Positions 24,511-34,201 of a DNA stretch of 64,000 bases are shown here, piece by piece. The notes below the pieces were generated by a model. That model ran no database searches, was not told where the DNA came from, and saw nothing but the letters and a program-made list of their open reading frames with translations. Position 1 is the first letter of the stretch. Every line of letters begins with the position of its first letter. Made by a program: the position numbers and the translations under genes. The DNA is from Azoarcus sp. Aa7 (GTDB lineage Bacteria > Pseudomonadota > Gammaproteobacteria > Burkholderiales > Rhodocyclaceae), in contig NZ_QVLR01000009.1 of NCBI RefSeq assembly GCF_014822185.1, positions 124,001 through 188,000 on the forward strand, in the 5' to 3' direction.

Positions 24511-26484
24511 ATGACAGGCAAGCAATACGACGAATCGTCCTTCCGCGTCCTCAAGGGACTCGAACCGGTGCGCGAGCGCCCCGGAATGTACACCCGCACG
24601 GACTCGCCGGCGCACATCATCCAGGAAGTCATCGACAACTCGGCCGACGAGGCGCTCGGGGGCTTCGCGAAGAAGATCCACGTGACGCTGCACCTCGACG
24701 GCTCGGTGAGCGTCGCCGACGACGGCCGCGGCATCCCGGTCGGCCTGCACCCCGAGGAAGGCGTGCCGGTCGTCGTGCTCGCCTACACGCGCCTGCACGC
24801 GGGCGGCAAGTTCGACAAGCGCGACGGCAACGGCGCCTATGCGTTCTCGGGCGGCCTGCACGGCGTCGGTGTCGCGGTGACGAACGCGCTGTCGACGCGC
24901 GTCGAAGTCGAAGTGAAGCGCGAGGGCAAGATCCACCGCATCGATTTCGCCGACGGCGGCGAGAACATCGGCGCGATCACGGTTGTCGGCGATTGCGGCC
25001 GCCAGAGCGGCACGCGCGTGCGCGTGTGGCCGGACGGCAAATACTTCGAGAATCCGCGCGTGCCGCAGAACGAGATCGAGCGTCTGCTGCGCTCGAAGGC
25101 GGTGCTGCTGTCGGGCGTGTCGGTGCGGCTCGACATCGAGCAGGCCAGCGGCCCGGCGCTGACCAAGACGTGGTCCTATCCGGACGGCTTGGCCGGCTAT
25201 CTGCGTGAGCAGGCGGGCGACGTGGAGGCGGTCGCACCGCTCTACACGGCCGAGAAATACGCCGACAAGGACGACGCGACTTTCGCGCCGGGCGAAGGCG
25301 CGGCCTGGGTACTCGGCTGGTTCGAGCAGTCGGTGCCTTCGGAGTCCTTCGTGAACCTGATCCCGACGGTCGCCGGCGGCACGCACGAAAGCGGCCTGCG
25401 CGCGGGCGTGTTCGATGCGGTGAAGAGTTTCATCGAGCACCATGCGCTGCTGCCGCGCGGCGTGAAGCTGCAGCAGGACGACGTCGCGGGGCGCATGAGT
25501 TTCGTGCTCTCCGCGCGCCTGCTGGACCCCCAGTTCCAGGGCCAGGTGAAGGAAAAGCTCAACTCGCGCGAGGCGGTGAAGCTCGTCTCGTCGATGATCC
25601 GCGACCCCTTCGAGATCTGGCTCAACAACCACGTCGAGGCCGGCAAGGCGATCGCGGAACTGTCGATCAAGCAGGCGCTCGCACGCCAGAAGAGCGCGCA
25701 GAAGGTCGAGAAGAAGAAGACCTCGGGCGTCGCGGTGCTGCCGGGCAAGCTGTCGGATTGCGAGTCGGAGGACATCGCCGACAACGAGCTCTTCCTCGTC
25801 GAGGGCGACTCCGCGGGCGGCTCGGCGAAAATGGCGCGCAACAAGGAGACGCAGGCGATCCTGCCCTTGCGCGGCAAGGTGCAGAACGCGTGGGAGATCG
25901 ACCCCGACCGCCTGCTCGCGAACGCCGAAATCCACGACATCGCGGTCGCGCTCGGTGTCGACGCGCATGCCGCGGGCAGCACCCCGGACCTCTCCGGCCT
26001 GCGCTACGGCAAGGTCGTCATCATGTCCGATGCGGACGTCGACGGCGCGCACATCCAGACCCTGCTGCTGACGCTGTTCTTCCGCCACTTCCCCGAGCTC
26101 ATCACGCGCGGCCACATCTACGTCGCGCAGCCGCCGCTGTACCGCGTCGACGTCCCCGCGCAGGGCAAGAAGCGCCCGGCGCGGCGCCTCTATGCGCTCG
26201 ACGACGGCGAACTCGCGGCGATCCGCGATCGCGTGCAGAAGGAAGGTTTCAAGCCGGAGTCGATCGAGGTCGGGCGCTTCAAGGGCCTGGGCGAGATGAA
26301 CCCCGACCAGCTGCGCGAGACGACGATGGACCCCGCGACACGGCGCGTGCTGCCGGTGCACGTGCGCCCCGACGCGCTCGACGAGACGCTGCGCATGTTC
26401 ACGCTGCTGATGGGCAAGGGCGAAGCCTCCGGCCGCCGCGCGTGGATGGAGGAAAAGGGCGACACCGTCGAGGCCGACATCTGA
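24511..26484 (+). CDS. parE: DNA topoisomerase IV subunit B (ParE)
   Basis: ParE is the ATPase subunit of topoisomerase IV, which decatenates daughter chromosomes. The 657-residue protein has the GHKL motifs EVIDNSADEAL, DDGRGIPV and GGLHGVGVAVTNALS. Its TOPRIM motifs are EGDSAGGSAKMARNKETQAI with PLRGKVQN, and DADVDGAHIQTLLLTLFFRHF. Length and the NKETQAI wording point to ParE rather than GyrB, and parC lies 7.7 kb downstream. The ATG at 24511 gives the expected N-terminus; the longer in-frame opening overlaps the previous gene. Confidence 0.95.
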   Translation: MTGKQYDESSFRVLKGLEPVRERPGMYTRTDSPAHIIQEVIDNSADEALGGFAKKIHVTLHLDGSVSVADDGRGIPVGLHPEEGVPVVVLAYTRLHAGGKFDKRDGNGAYAFSGGLHGVGVAVTNALSTRVEVEVKREGKIHRIDFADGGENIGAITVVGDCGRQSGTRVRVWPDGKYFENPRVPQNEIERLLRSKAVLLSGVSVRLDIEQASGPALTKTWSYPDGLAGYLREQAGDVEAVAPLYTAEKYADKDDATFAPGEGAAWVLGWFEQSVPSESFVNLIPTVAGGTHESGLRAGVFDAVKSFIEHHALLPRGVKLQQDDVAGRMSFVLSARLLDPQFQGQVKEKLNSREAVKLVSSMIRDPFEIWLNNHVEAGKAIAELSIKQALARQKSAQKVEKKKTSGVAVLPGKLSDCESEDIADNELFLVEGDSAGGSAKMARNKETQAILPLRGKVQNAWEIDPDRLLANAEIHDIAVALGVDAHAAGSTPDLSGLRYGKVVIMSDADVDGAHIQTLLLTLFFRHFPELITRGHIYVAQPPLYRVDVPAQGKKRPARRLYALDDGELAAIRDRVQKEGFKPESIEVGRFKGLGEMNPDQLRETTMDPATRRVLPVHVRPDALDETLRMFTLLMGKGEASGRRAWMEEKGDTVEADI

Positions 26485-26570
26485 GCCGGCAGCCCCGATG
26501 GCGGCGCCTTGCTGCACTGCATCACGCCGCCTATAACGGAAACGCCCGTCCAGTTTTCGAGTAAGCCCAC

Positions 26571-27362
26571 ATGGCTCCGAATCCCGTTCCGCACCTCGCC
26601 CGGCGCCCCCGCGCCGCGCTGGTGGACCTCGCCGGCGTGCTGCACGTCGGCGAACAGGCCATCCCCGGCGCGGTGGACGCCCTCGCCCGCCTGCGCGCCG
26701 CGGGGCTGCCGCTGCGCTTTCTCACCAACACGACGCGCACGCCGCGCCGCACGCTGGTCGCGAAGCTGCAAAGATTGGGCTTCGCGATCACCGAAGACGA
26801 GCTCCAGACCGCGCCGCACGCGGCGCAGCAGCTCGTGCGCCAGCGCGGCCTGAAGCCGCTGTACCTCGTCCATCCCGACCTCGCGGCCGAAATCGGCCCG
26901 AGCGCGGAGGCCCCCGATGCGGTCGTGCTGGGCGACATGGGCCCGCATCTCGACTACGCGCGGCTCAACGCCGCGTTCCGCCTGCTGATGGCCGGCGGCG
27001 CCTTCATCGCGATGGCGAAGAACCGTTACTTCATGGAAGAGGACGGCCTGTCGCTCGACATGGGCGCCTTCGTGACCGGCCTCGAGTTCAGCAGCGGCGT
27101 CACGGCCGAAATCGTCGGCAAGCCCGCGGCGAGCTTCTTCCACACCGCGCTCGCCGAACTGGGCGTCGCACCGGCCGACGCGGTGGTGATCGGCGACGAC
27201 CTGCACGATGACGTCGGCGCGGCGATCGACGCCGGCATTCCGGCCGTCCTCGTGCGCACCGGCAAGTTCCGTCCGGGCGATGACGCCGCCCCCGACGTGC
27301 GTCCCTCGCTCATCGCCGACGACTTTGCCGATGCCGTCGCGCGCCTGCTCGCGCTCGGCTGA
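26571..27362 (+). CDS. HAD-superfamily subclass IIA phosphatase, LHPP-like
   Basis: A 263-residue HAD-IIA hydrolase related to phospholysine/phosphohistidine/pyrophosphate phosphatases (LHPP-type). Motif I is D19-L-A-G (VDLAGVLH), so the second Asp of the usual DxDG is replaced, as in the LHPP subgroup, which has Ser or Ala there. Motif II is FLTNTTRTPRR, the motif III lysine is in EIVGKPAASFF, and motif IV is VIGDDLHDDVGAAIDAG. It sits 86 bp after parE on the same strand. The physiological substrate is not known. Confidence 0.88.
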   Translation: MAPNPVPHLARRPRAALVDLAGVLHVGEQAIPGAVDALARLRAAGLPLRFLTNTTRTPRRTLVAKLQRLGFAITEDELQTAPHAAQQLVRQRGLKPLYLVHPDLAAEIGPSAEAPDAVVLGDMGPHLDYARLNAAFRLLMAGGAFIAMAKNRYFMEEDGLSLDMGAFVTGLEFSSGVTAEIVGKPAASFFHTALAELGVAPADAVVIGDDLHDDVGAAIDAGIPAVLVRTGKFRPGDDAAPDVRPSLIADDFADAVARLLALG

Positions 27363-28133
27363 TCAGCCGAGTTCGGGGATCGGCACCAGCGCGTAGCCGG
27401 CGCGCTGCAGCCCGTCGCGCAGCGCCCGCGCGGTCGCGACCGCCTCGGCGTCGTCGCCATGCACGCAGATGCTTTGCGCCTTCACCGGCAGATGCTTGCC
27501 GTTGATCGAGATCAGCGCGCCGGCTTCCAGCATGTCGAGCACGTGGCGCAGGCAGGCCTCGGCGCCGTGGATCATCGCGCCCGGCTGCGAGCGCGGCACG
27601 AGATTGCCGTCGTCGAGATAGGCGCGGTCGGCGAAGATTTCGTCGATCACGCGGAGGCCCGCCTCGCGCCCCGCGACCGCGAGTTGCGACAGCGCCGGCG
27701 CGAGCAGGATCAGGTTCGGATCGAGGCGATGGACCGCGCGCGCGATGGTCGCGGCAAGCTTCGCGTCGGCGCAGGCCATGTTGTTCAGCGCGCCGTGCGG
27801 CTTGACGTGCGTGACCGCCATGCCTTCGGCGCGTGCGATGCCGGCGAGCGCGCCGATCTGGTAGATCAGCATCGCTTCGAGTTCCGCGGGCGGCAGGTCC
27901 ATGCGCCGGCGGCCGAAGCCCTGCAGGTCGGGGAAGCCCGGATGCGCGCCCAGGCTCACGCCGCAGCGCTTCGCGGTCGCGACGGTCTGGCGCATCACGA
28001 GCGGGTCGCCGGCATGGAAGCCGCAGGCGACGTTGGCCGACTTCACGACCTCCAGCATCGCCGCGTCGTCGCCCATATGCCAGGCGCCGAAACTTTCGCC
28101 GAGGTCGGCGTTGAGATTGATGCACTCAGACAT
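27363..28133 (-). CDS. pxpA: 5-oxoprolinase subunit A (LamB/YcsF family)
   Basis: PxpA is one of three subunits of the ATP-dependent 5-oxoprolinase that opens pyroglutamate to L-glutamate. The 256-residue protein has the family start CINLNADLGESFGAW, VACGFHAGDPLVM, LGAHPGFPDLQGFGRR and THVKPHGALNN segments. Its start overlaps the pxpC 3' end by 8 bp (28126-28133). It is the last gene of the cluster LysR / DUF1445 / MFS / pxpB / pxpC / pxpA and ends immediately beside the convergent HAD gene. Confidence 0.93.
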   Translation of the reverse strand: MSECINLNADLGESFGAWHMGDDAAMLEVVKSANVACGFHAGDPLVMRQTVATAKRCGVSLGAHPGFPDLQGFGRRRMDLPPAELEAMLIYQIGALAGIARAEGMAVTHVKPHGALNNMACADAKLAATIARAVHRLDPNLILLAPALSQLAVAGREAGLRVIDEIFADRAYLDDGNLVPRSQPGAMIHGAEACLRHVLDMLEAGALISINGKHLPVKAQSICVHGDDAEAVATARALRDGLQRAGYALVPIPELG

Positions 28134-29211
28134 GCTGTGCTCCGCAGTAATGGGTGAGATCGACGCCGTGCAGGTTCCATTCGTCGCCGCGCACGGCGCC
28201 ACAGATGAGGTTCGCGCCATACAGTGCCGCCTCGTCGATGACGCCGGGCGGGCGGAAGGTCTGGATCGCGCCGCTCCAGTCGGCGAGCCGCCGCAGCTGT
28301 TCGCGCAGCGCCGCGGCAGCCTCGGCATGGCTGACTGCGACGAAGCGCAGCTCGTCGCCGGGTCGTAGATGCGCGAGACGCGGCAGGTCGGCGCGGATCA
28401 CGGTCGCGATCTTCGGATAACCGCCCGAGGTCTGGCAATCGGCCATCAACACGATCGGCTGGCCGTTCGCCGGCACCTGGATCGTACCCGGCGCGACGCC
28501 ATCCGACACGATCTCGGCGCACTTCTCGTTGTGCGCGAGCTTTTCGCCTTCGAGACGCAGGCCCATGCGGTCCATGTCGCGCGTGACCGCATAGGGTCGC
28601 GTCAGGAAGGTCGCCAGCGCCTCGCGTGTAAAGTGGTCCTCCTGCGGCCCGAGGATCACGCGGACCGGCCCGGTCTCGTGATGCCACGGCGCCTGCGCGC
28701 GGAATTCGAGCCAGGGGTCGCCACGCACCGCCTCGCACTGCAGACGGTCGCCGACCCTGGGCGCGCGGCCCTGCACGCCGCCGATCGCCGCGCGCAGATA
28801 GGTCGAACAGCTGCCGAGCTGCGCCGGCACCTGCACGCCACCCGAGAGCGCGACGTAGCCGACGCCGTGCGACACCCCGCCGACGCGGATGACGTCGCCC
28901 GGAACCAGCGTCGCCGTCTGCCACGGCGCCACCTTGAGCACCTGGCCGCGCGTGTTGACGACCTGTGCTCCCATCTCGCCGGCGAACCCGATGCGCACGG
29001 TACCGGACAAGGCCTTCAGCGACGGCCCGCTGAGGCCGACTTCGAGCACCGCAACCTCGGATGCGTTGCCGGCGAGCGCGTTGGCCGCGGCCATCAGCAC
29101 CGGATCAAGCGCGCCCGACACCGGCACGCCGATATTGCGAAAGCCCGTGCGACCGCGATCCTGCACGCTGACGGCGAGGCCCGCATCGACCACTTCGACG
29201 ATCGCGCTCAT
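28126..29211 (-). CDS. pxpC: 5-oxoprolinase subunit C (KipA/urea-carboxylase C-like)
   Basis: PxpC (biotin-dependent carboxyltransferase family, KipA-like) forms 5-oxoprolinase with PxpA and PxpB. The 361-residue protein shows SVQDRGRTGFRNIGVPVSGALD near the N-terminus, FAGEMGAQV, GCSTYLRAAIGGVQGR-type text (LGSCSTYLRAAIGG) and MADCQTSGGYPKIATV. The ATG at 29211 overlaps the pxpB stop by four bases (ATGA), indicating translational coupling. The upstream in-frame extension would overlap pxpB and is rejected. Confidence 0.93.
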   Translation of the reverse strand: MSAIVEVVDAGLAVSVQDRGRTGFRNIGVPVSGALDPVLMAAANALAGNASEVAVLEVGLSGPSLKALSGTVRIGFAGEMGAQVVNTRGQVLKVAPWQTATLVPGDVIRVGGVSHGVGYVALSGGVQVPAQLGSCSTYLRAAIGGVQGRAPRVGDRLQCEAVRGDPWLEFRAQAPWHHETGPVRVILGPQEDHFTREALATFLTRPYAVTRDMDRMGLRLEGEKLAHNEKCAEIVSDGVAPGTIQVPANGQPIVLMADCQTSGGYPKIATVIRADLPRLAHLRPGDELRFVAVSHAEAAAALREQLRRLADWSGAIQTFRPPGVIDEAALYGANLICGAVRGDEWNLHGVDLTHYCGAQHV

Positions 29212-29975
29212 GTCGTGACTCCTTCCTTCAACAGCGAGGACAGATCGAAGCGACCGGCGGCGCATTCCCGCTCGAGCGCTTCGTAGGTGTCCGTGTCGAT
29301 CGCCTGCCACACGAGCTCGTCACCGGGCGCGAGCAGCGCCGGCCGGCGCGCGTTGGCCGGATCGAAGAGGCGCACCGGCGTGCGCCCGAGCAGCCGCCAT
29401 CCGCCCGGGCTTTGCCACGGGTAGGCCGCGCACATGCGGCCGGCGATCGCGATCGAGCGCGACGGCACGACCTTGCGCGGCGTCGCGAGCCGCGGCATAT
29501 CGAGCGCCTCGGGCAGGCCGCCAAGATAGGGGAAGCCGGGCAGGAAGCCCAGCATGTATACGGTAAAGACCGTCTCCGTCATCAGGCGCACGACCTCCTC
29601 GCGCCCCATCCCTTTGGCAGCAGCGACCTCATCGAGGTCCGGCGCGCAGTCCGCGTCGAAGCAGACCGGAATGTGCCAGCGGCAACCGGCCGCCGACAGG
29701 CTGCCGCTCTTGTCGGCAAGCTCGGCGAGCAGATCGTGCAGCGCCATCGCGTCGGCGCGCAGCGGGTCGAAATGAACGGTCACTGAACGGAAGGTCGGCA
29801 CCCATTCGACGACGCCGTCGAGGCGCCCGTCGTTCGACAGCGTGTCGAGCAGGCTGGAGAAGCCGAGCACGCGGCCGTGGATGGCCGGGTCGATGCCGTC
29901 GCCGAACTCGACGGTCCAGGCGGCGTCGCCGACGCTCAGCAGACGCGCCGGCCGGTGTACAAGCTCAGTAGTCAT
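29208..29975 (-). CDS. pxpB: 5-oxoprolinase subunit B (KipI family)
   Basis: PxpB (allophanate hydrolase subunit 1 / KipI family) is the second 5-oxoprolinase subunit. The 255-residue product carries HIPVCFDADCAPDLDEVA, VYMLGFLPGFPYLGGL and PWQSPGGWRLLGRTPVRLFDP, the characteristic cyclophilin-like core. The start at 29975 (MTTELVHRPARLLSVGD) is the family start; the long in-frame opening upstream is a shadow of the MFS gene. It is coupled to pxpC by an ATGA overlap. Confidence 0.93.
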   Translation of the reverse strand: MTTELVHRPARLLSVGDAAWTVEFGDGIDPAIHGRVLGFSSLLDTLSNDGRLDGVVEWVPTFRSVTVHFDPLRADAMALHDLLAELADKSGSLSAAGCRWHIPVCFDADCAPDLDEVAAAKGMGREEVVRLMTETVFTVYMLGFLPGFPYLGGLPEALDMPRLATPRKVVPSRSIAIAGRMCAAYPWQSPGGWRLLGRTPVRLFDPANARRPALLAPGDELVWQAIDTDTYEALERECAAGRFDLSSLLKEGVTT

Positions 29976-30088
29976 GGCGGGATTATTCCGCAGGGGAGGG
30001 CGTGCGCCCAGTAACTTGGATGCGTGGCTGCCCGTGCCGTGCCGTGCAGGACGGCGCGGGAAGCCTTGCGACCGAAGGGACGGCTTGC

Positions 30089-31321
30089 TCAGTTCTGTAG
30101 CACAAGGTCCCGGCCGCGTGTTTCCGGCAACGGCAGGCAGGCGACGATCACCAGCAGGTAGCCGCCGACCGCCAGCATGCCGATCACTTCGCCGAGCGGC
30201 ATGCTGGTGCTGAGGTAGCCGACCAGCGCCGGGAAGGTAGCGCCGACCGCGCGGCCGAAGTTGTAGCAGAAACCCTGGCCCGAGCCGCGCAGCTCGTTCG
30301 GGAACAGCTCGGCGAGGAAGGCCCCCATCCCCGAGAAGATGCCGGAGAGGAAGAAGCCGAGCGGGAAGCCGAGGAAGAGCATCATCGTGTCGTTGATCGG
30401 CAGCAGCGTGTAGCTGTAGACCAGCGCCCCGGCGCAGGTCGCGAAGAGCATGAAGCAGCGGCGGCGCCCGAGGTGGTCCGACAGCCACGCGCTCGTCAGG
30501 TAGCCCACGAAGGAGCCGAGGATCAGTACCAGCAGGTAACCGCTCGTGCCCAGCACCGACAATCCGCGCTCGAGCTTGAGGAAGGTCGGCAGCCAGGTCG
30601 TGACCGCATAGTAGGCGCCCATCATGCCGGTCGACAGCAGGCTGGCGAAAATCGTCGTCGGCAAGAGGCGCGGCGAGAAGATCTGCAGGAAGTTGCCGCC
30701 GCCTTCGGCCTTCACTTTCGCACGGGCGATGTGGAAGACCTCCGGGTCGTGGATGTTGCGGCGGATGTAGAAGATCAGCCCCGCCGGCAGGATGCCGATC
30801 CAGAACAGCACGCGCCAGGCCTGCTCGGCGGGCAGCACCGCATACACCGCCCAGAAGGCGATCGCCGCCACGCCCCAGCCCACGGCCCAGCTGCTCTGCA
30901 CGAGGCCGACCGCCTTGCCGCGGTTCTTCGCCTGGACCATCTCGGCGATCAGCACCGCGCCGACCGACCATTCGCCGCCGAAGCCGAAACCCTGCATGGC
31001 CCGTGTGAAGAAGAGCTGCTCGAACGAGTTCGTGAAGCCCGAGAGGAAGGTGAACAGCGTGAACCAGATGACGGTCCACTGCAGCACGCGCACGCGTCCG
31101 TACTTGTCCGCCAGCACTCCGGCCGCCCAGCCGCCGATCGCGGAGGTGACCAGCGCGCCGGTCGCGATGTAGCCGGCCTCGACCTTGCTCATCGCCCACG
31201 CCGCCATCAGCGTCGGGATCAGGAATGTATAGATCATGTAATCGAACGCATCGACGCCGTACCCGGCAAATGCCGCGGTCAGGGTCTTGCGTTCGTTCTG
31301 GGTGGTTTCACGAAGCCACAC
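30089..31321 (-). CDS. MFS transporter of the pxp cluster
   Basis: A 410-residue major-facilitator permease with about 12 membrane segments. The cytoplasmic loop motif GVLADKYGRVRVL (residues ~75-87) and FGFGGEWSVGAVLIAEM are typical of the sialate/metabolite:H+ symporter branch; a second-half copy of the loop motif is LSDHLGRRRCF. The start is GTG 31321, with AGGAG 7 bp upstream; the longer in-frame reading has no membrane character. It lies 113 bp before pxpB, so 5-oxoproline or a related amino acid derivative is the likely cargo; this is an inference from context. Confidence 0.88.
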   Translation of the reverse strand: MWLRETTQNERKTLTAAFAGYGVDAFDYMIYTFLIPTLMAAWAMSKVEAGYIATGALVTSAIGGWAAGVLADKYGRVRVLQWTVIWFTLFTFLSGFTNSFEQLFFTRAMQGFGFGGEWSVGAVLIAEMVQAKNRGKAVGLVQSSWAVGWGVAAIAFWAVYAVLPAEQAWRVLFWIGILPAGLIFYIRRNIHDPEVFHIARAKVKAEGGGNFLQIFSPRLLPTTIFASLLSTGMMGAYYAVTTWLPTFLKLERGLSVLGTSGYLLVLILGSFVGYLTSAWLSDHLGRRRCFMLFATCAGALVYSYTLLPINDTMMLFLGFPLGFFLSGIFSGMGAFLAELFPNELRGSGQGFCYNFGRAVGATFPALVGYLSTSMPLGEVIGMLAVGGYLLVIVACLPLPETRGRDLVLQN

Positions 31322-31395
31322 GGTGAATCTCCTTTTGGTGTTTGGACACGCGCCGCCCCCGGTCTGTGCCGGTGTGGGGCGAAAACAGGCTCTGT

Positions 31396-32226
31396 TCAGG
31401 AAAAGGCGAGTTGGTGATTCAGGAGGTCGGTGACGAGCATGAATCCCGGCGCATGCGTGATGCACAGCTCCGGTTTTGCTTCCATCACCGCGGCCTGGGG
31501 CGTGACGCCGCAGGCCCAATAGACGGGCACTTCGCCCGGCAGGATCTCCACCGGGTCGCCGAAATCCGGCGTGGCGAGATCCGCGATGCCGATCTCGGCC
31601 GGGTCGCCGAAATGCACCGGTGCACCATGCACGTTCGGCAGGCGCGACGTGACCTGGATCGCGCGGATCGCATTCGCCGCCGTCATCGGGCGCATCGACA
31701 CGACGAGTGGACCATGGAACCTGCCCGCCGGCGTGGTCGCGATGTTCGTGCGGTACATCGCGACGTTGCGGCCGTTGGCCACGTGGCGCAGCGGGATGCC
31801 CGCGTCGAGCAGCGCCTGCTCGAAGGAGAACGAGCAACCGATCACGAAGGTCACGAAGTCAGGCTGCCACAGGTCGTCGATCGCGGCCGGCTCGGCGACG
31901 AGTTCCCCCTTGCGCCACACGCGGTAGCGCGGCACGTCGAAGCGGATGTCGACGTCCGCGCCGAGCGTCGGCAGCAGCGGCTCGCCCGGCTCGGACACCG
32001 CCAGCAGCGGACAGGGCTTGGGATTGCGCTGACAGAAGCGCAGGAAGTCGTCGGCGTCGGCCGCGCGCAGGATCACGACGTTGCCCTGCACATGTCCCGG
32101 CGCGAGACCGCTGGTATGCGAATTCCACTGCCCGGCGCGGATCGCCTTGCGCGCCGCGATCCCGGTCGTCAGTTGCGCGGGGGACGCGAACGCGCCGTCT
32201 CGATTTCCGTATCGATTCGTCTCCAC
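31396..32226 (-). CDS. DUF1445 (YcsI-type) putative hydro-lyase / D-glutamate cyclase-like
   Basis: A 276-residue soluble protein of the DUF1445 / 'putative hydro-lyase' family (YcsI), recognisable by [47 protein letters not shown] and [12 protein letters not shown]. Relatives are linked to D-glutamate cyclase, which makes 5-oxo-D-proline from D-glutamate; that activity is not shown for this protein. The start is GTG 32226, with AGGAGA 7 bp upstream. It lies between the LysR regulator and the MFS/pxpBCA genes, which supports a role in 5-oxoproline or D-glutamate metabolism. Confidence 0.82.
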   Translation of the reverse strand: METNRYGNRDGAFASPAQLTTGIAARKAIRAGQWNSHTSGLAPGHVQGNVVILRAADADDFLRFCQRNPKPCPLLAVSEPGEPLLPTLGADVDIRFDVPRYRVWRKGELVAEPAAIDDLWQPDFVTFVIGCSFSFEQALLDAGIPLRHVANGRNVAMYRTNIATTPAGRFHGPLVVSMRPMTAANAIRAIQVTSRLPNVHGAPVHFGDPAEIGIADLATPDFGDPVEILPGEVPVYWACGVTPQAAVMEAKPELCITHAPGFMLVTDLLNHQLAFS

Positions 32227-32325
32227 CGAATGTCTCCTGGTTCTTTACCCGACACTGTGATCGCGCCGTAAGCAAAGTATCGGTGGCACCCGGAGGCTAC
32301 ACAAACGCAAAATTTCGTTTTGACC

Positions 32326-33282
32326 TCATCGATTTTTTCGATGGGCTGCGCGCTTTTTCCCCGCCTCCCCGGGCGCGTCGGACGTCTCCACGCCGTCGAC
32401 CGGAAACCGCCGCACGAACGCGATCGCCTCCTGCACCGCCGCCTCCATTTGCGGCGCAGACGGATAGGCCCAGTAGGACGCGTGGATCGGCAAGGGTTCG
32501 AGCCGGGGCTCGGCGTCCAGCACCGCGACGTCAGCCCCCTTGGCGACGGTCGGCACGGTCGCCAGCGGCAGCGTCGCGAAGCCGAAACCGCGTTCGACCA
32601 TGCGCACCAGAGCCGAGATCGACGAGATCGTGTGGATGCGCCCGCCCTCGATGCCCGCGCGCCGGATCAGCTCGAGCAGCGCCACGTGCGGCTGCGAGCT
32701 GCGCTGGAAGGTCAGCACGTCGTGTGCAAGGATCTCCGGCAAGGTCCATCTGCCCGCGCGTTCCGCATCGGCCCGACGCCCGACGAACACCATCTCCAGC
32801 GAGGGCATTTCCGCGACGCGGATGCCCTCGCCCGCGGCGGGCATCGCTGCGAACGCGAGATCGAGACCGCCGCGCCGCAACTGCTCGGTGATCACCGGCG
32901 TCATTTCCACCGTCAGCTCGAACTCGATGTGCGGCTGCGTGCGGCGCAGGTGCTCGACGAGCGGGATCAGCCAGGTGTGCAGCACCGACTCGATCCCGCC
33001 GATGCGCATCGTCATCGCCTGCGGCTCGGGCAGGCCGATCTCGCTCTTCAACTCGCGCTGGATGTCGAGCAGGCGCTCGGCGAAGACGAGGAAGCGGTTG
33101 CCGGCATTGGTGAGACGGAAGTGCCGTTCGCGCCGGTCGATCAGCGGCACGCCCAACTCCTCCTCCAGGCTCGCGATGCGGCTCGACACCGCCGACTGGG
33201 TCAGGCACAGCTTGTCCGCTGCGCGGGTGACGCTCTTGAGGCGCGCGACCCACAGGAAGGCTTCGACGAAACGCAGGTTCAT
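32326..33282 (-). CDS. LysR-family transcriptional regulator of the pxp cluster
   Basis: A 318-residue LTTR: N-terminal winged helix-turn-helix (MNLRFVEAFLWVARLKSVTRAADKL, TQSAVSSRIASLEEELG) and C-terminal periplasmic-binding-protein-like effector domain. The start at 33282 is the conserved LTTR start. Unlike the usual LTTR layout, it is not divergent from its likely targets; it is first in the same leftward direction, 99 bp before the DUF1445 gene. Regulation of the 5-oxoproline cluster is inferred from adjacency. The effector could be 5-oxoproline or glutamate. Confidence 0.9.
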   Translation of the reverse strand: MNLRFVEAFLWVARLKSVTRAADKLCLTQSAVSSRIASLEEELGVPLIDRRERHFRLTNAGNRFLVFAERLLDIQRELKSEIGLPEPQAMTMRIGGIESVLHTWLIPLVEHLRRTQPHIEFELTVEMTPVITEQLRRGGLDLAFAAMPAAGEGIRVAEMPSLEMVFVGRRADAERAGRWTLPEILAHDVLTFQRSSQPHVALLELIRRAGIEGGRIHTISSISALVRMVERGFGFATLPLATVPTVAKGADVAVLDAEPRLEPLPIHASYWAYPSAPQMEAAVQEAIAFVRRFPVDGVETSDAPGEAGKKRAAHRKNR

Positions 33283-33500
33283 CGCAAGGGACCGTTCGGA
33301 AGAGAAGATATGGCTGCCGCGGATAGGGTCAATACCGCGCCGGCCGAACGCCAAGCCGGCGCAGATGCCTCGACATTCTTGAACTTTCAGCGGGAACACT
33401 GCCAGAATGCGCGCTGCCCGCGGCGGACCCCTGCAAGGACTCTAAGCCGATCGGGTCGCCGGCGCAATTCAGGCGGGTCGGGCGATGTCATCGACCGTGA

Positions 33501-33522
33501 TATATACTATCGGTAGATACCG
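33501..33522 (+). promoter_or_regulatory. vapBC promoter/operator candidate
   Basis: TATATACT (33501-33508) resembles a -10 region and is followed at once by the palindrome CGGTA-GA-TACCG (33511-33522), 15 bp before the antitoxin ATG. This position suits autorepression by VapBC. Confidence 0.5.
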
Positions 33523-33537
33523 TCAATCGAGGCCGCC

Positions 33538-33768
33538 ATGGAAACCGCCAAGTTGTTCATCAATGGCCGCAGCCAGGCCGTAAGGTTGCCCAAGGAGTTC
33601 CGCTTCGAAGGCGACGAAGTATTCATCAAGCGCGTTGGCGACGCGGTCGTACTGCTGCCACGCCATGGCTGGGGCACTTTGTTCGCCGCGTTGGATGCTT
33701 TCGAGCCGGACTTCACGATCGACCGCAACCAGCCCGATCAGCCCGCCCGGGAGGCACTGTTGCCGTGA
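33538..33768 (+). CDS. vapB: VapB-type antitoxin
   Basis: A 76-residue antitoxin with an N-terminal AbrB/SpoVT swapped-hairpin domain ([36 protein letters not shown]) for DNA binding and a C-terminal acidic tail expected to wrap the toxin. Its TGA overlaps the toxin's GTG start (GTGA), the usual coupling of TA modules. It likely represses its own operon through the palindrome at 33511-33522. Confidence 0.9.
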   Translation: METAKLFINGRSQAVRLPKEFRFEGDEVFIKRVGDAVVLLPRHGWGTLFAALDAFEPDFTIDRNQPDQPAREALLP

Positions 33769-34201
33769 GGTACATGCTCGACACCAACATCTGCATCTAC
33801 CTGATCAATCAACGCCCGGCGCATGTGCGCGCCCGCTTCGAAGCACATTCCATTGGCGACATCGGCATGTCCGCAATCACCGCCGCCGAACTTGCCTACG
33901 GCGTCGAGAAAAGCGCTTCGGCCCGCAATCGAAGCGCGCTGGAAACCTTTCTGCTGCCACTTGACGTTGCGCCCTTCGATGACCGCGCGATCTGGCACTA
34001 CGCGAAACTGCGCACCGAACTCGAACGACGCGGTACGCCGATCGGCGCGCTCGACACCCAGATCGCCGCGCATGCACTGACGCTCGGCTGCATCCTGGTC
34101 ACCAACAACACCCGCGAATTCGCGCGGGTCGATGGCCTCGCCCTGGAAAACTGGACGGAATCGAACCTGATGGAACCCGCCGCTACCTATTCGAACGCTT
34201 C

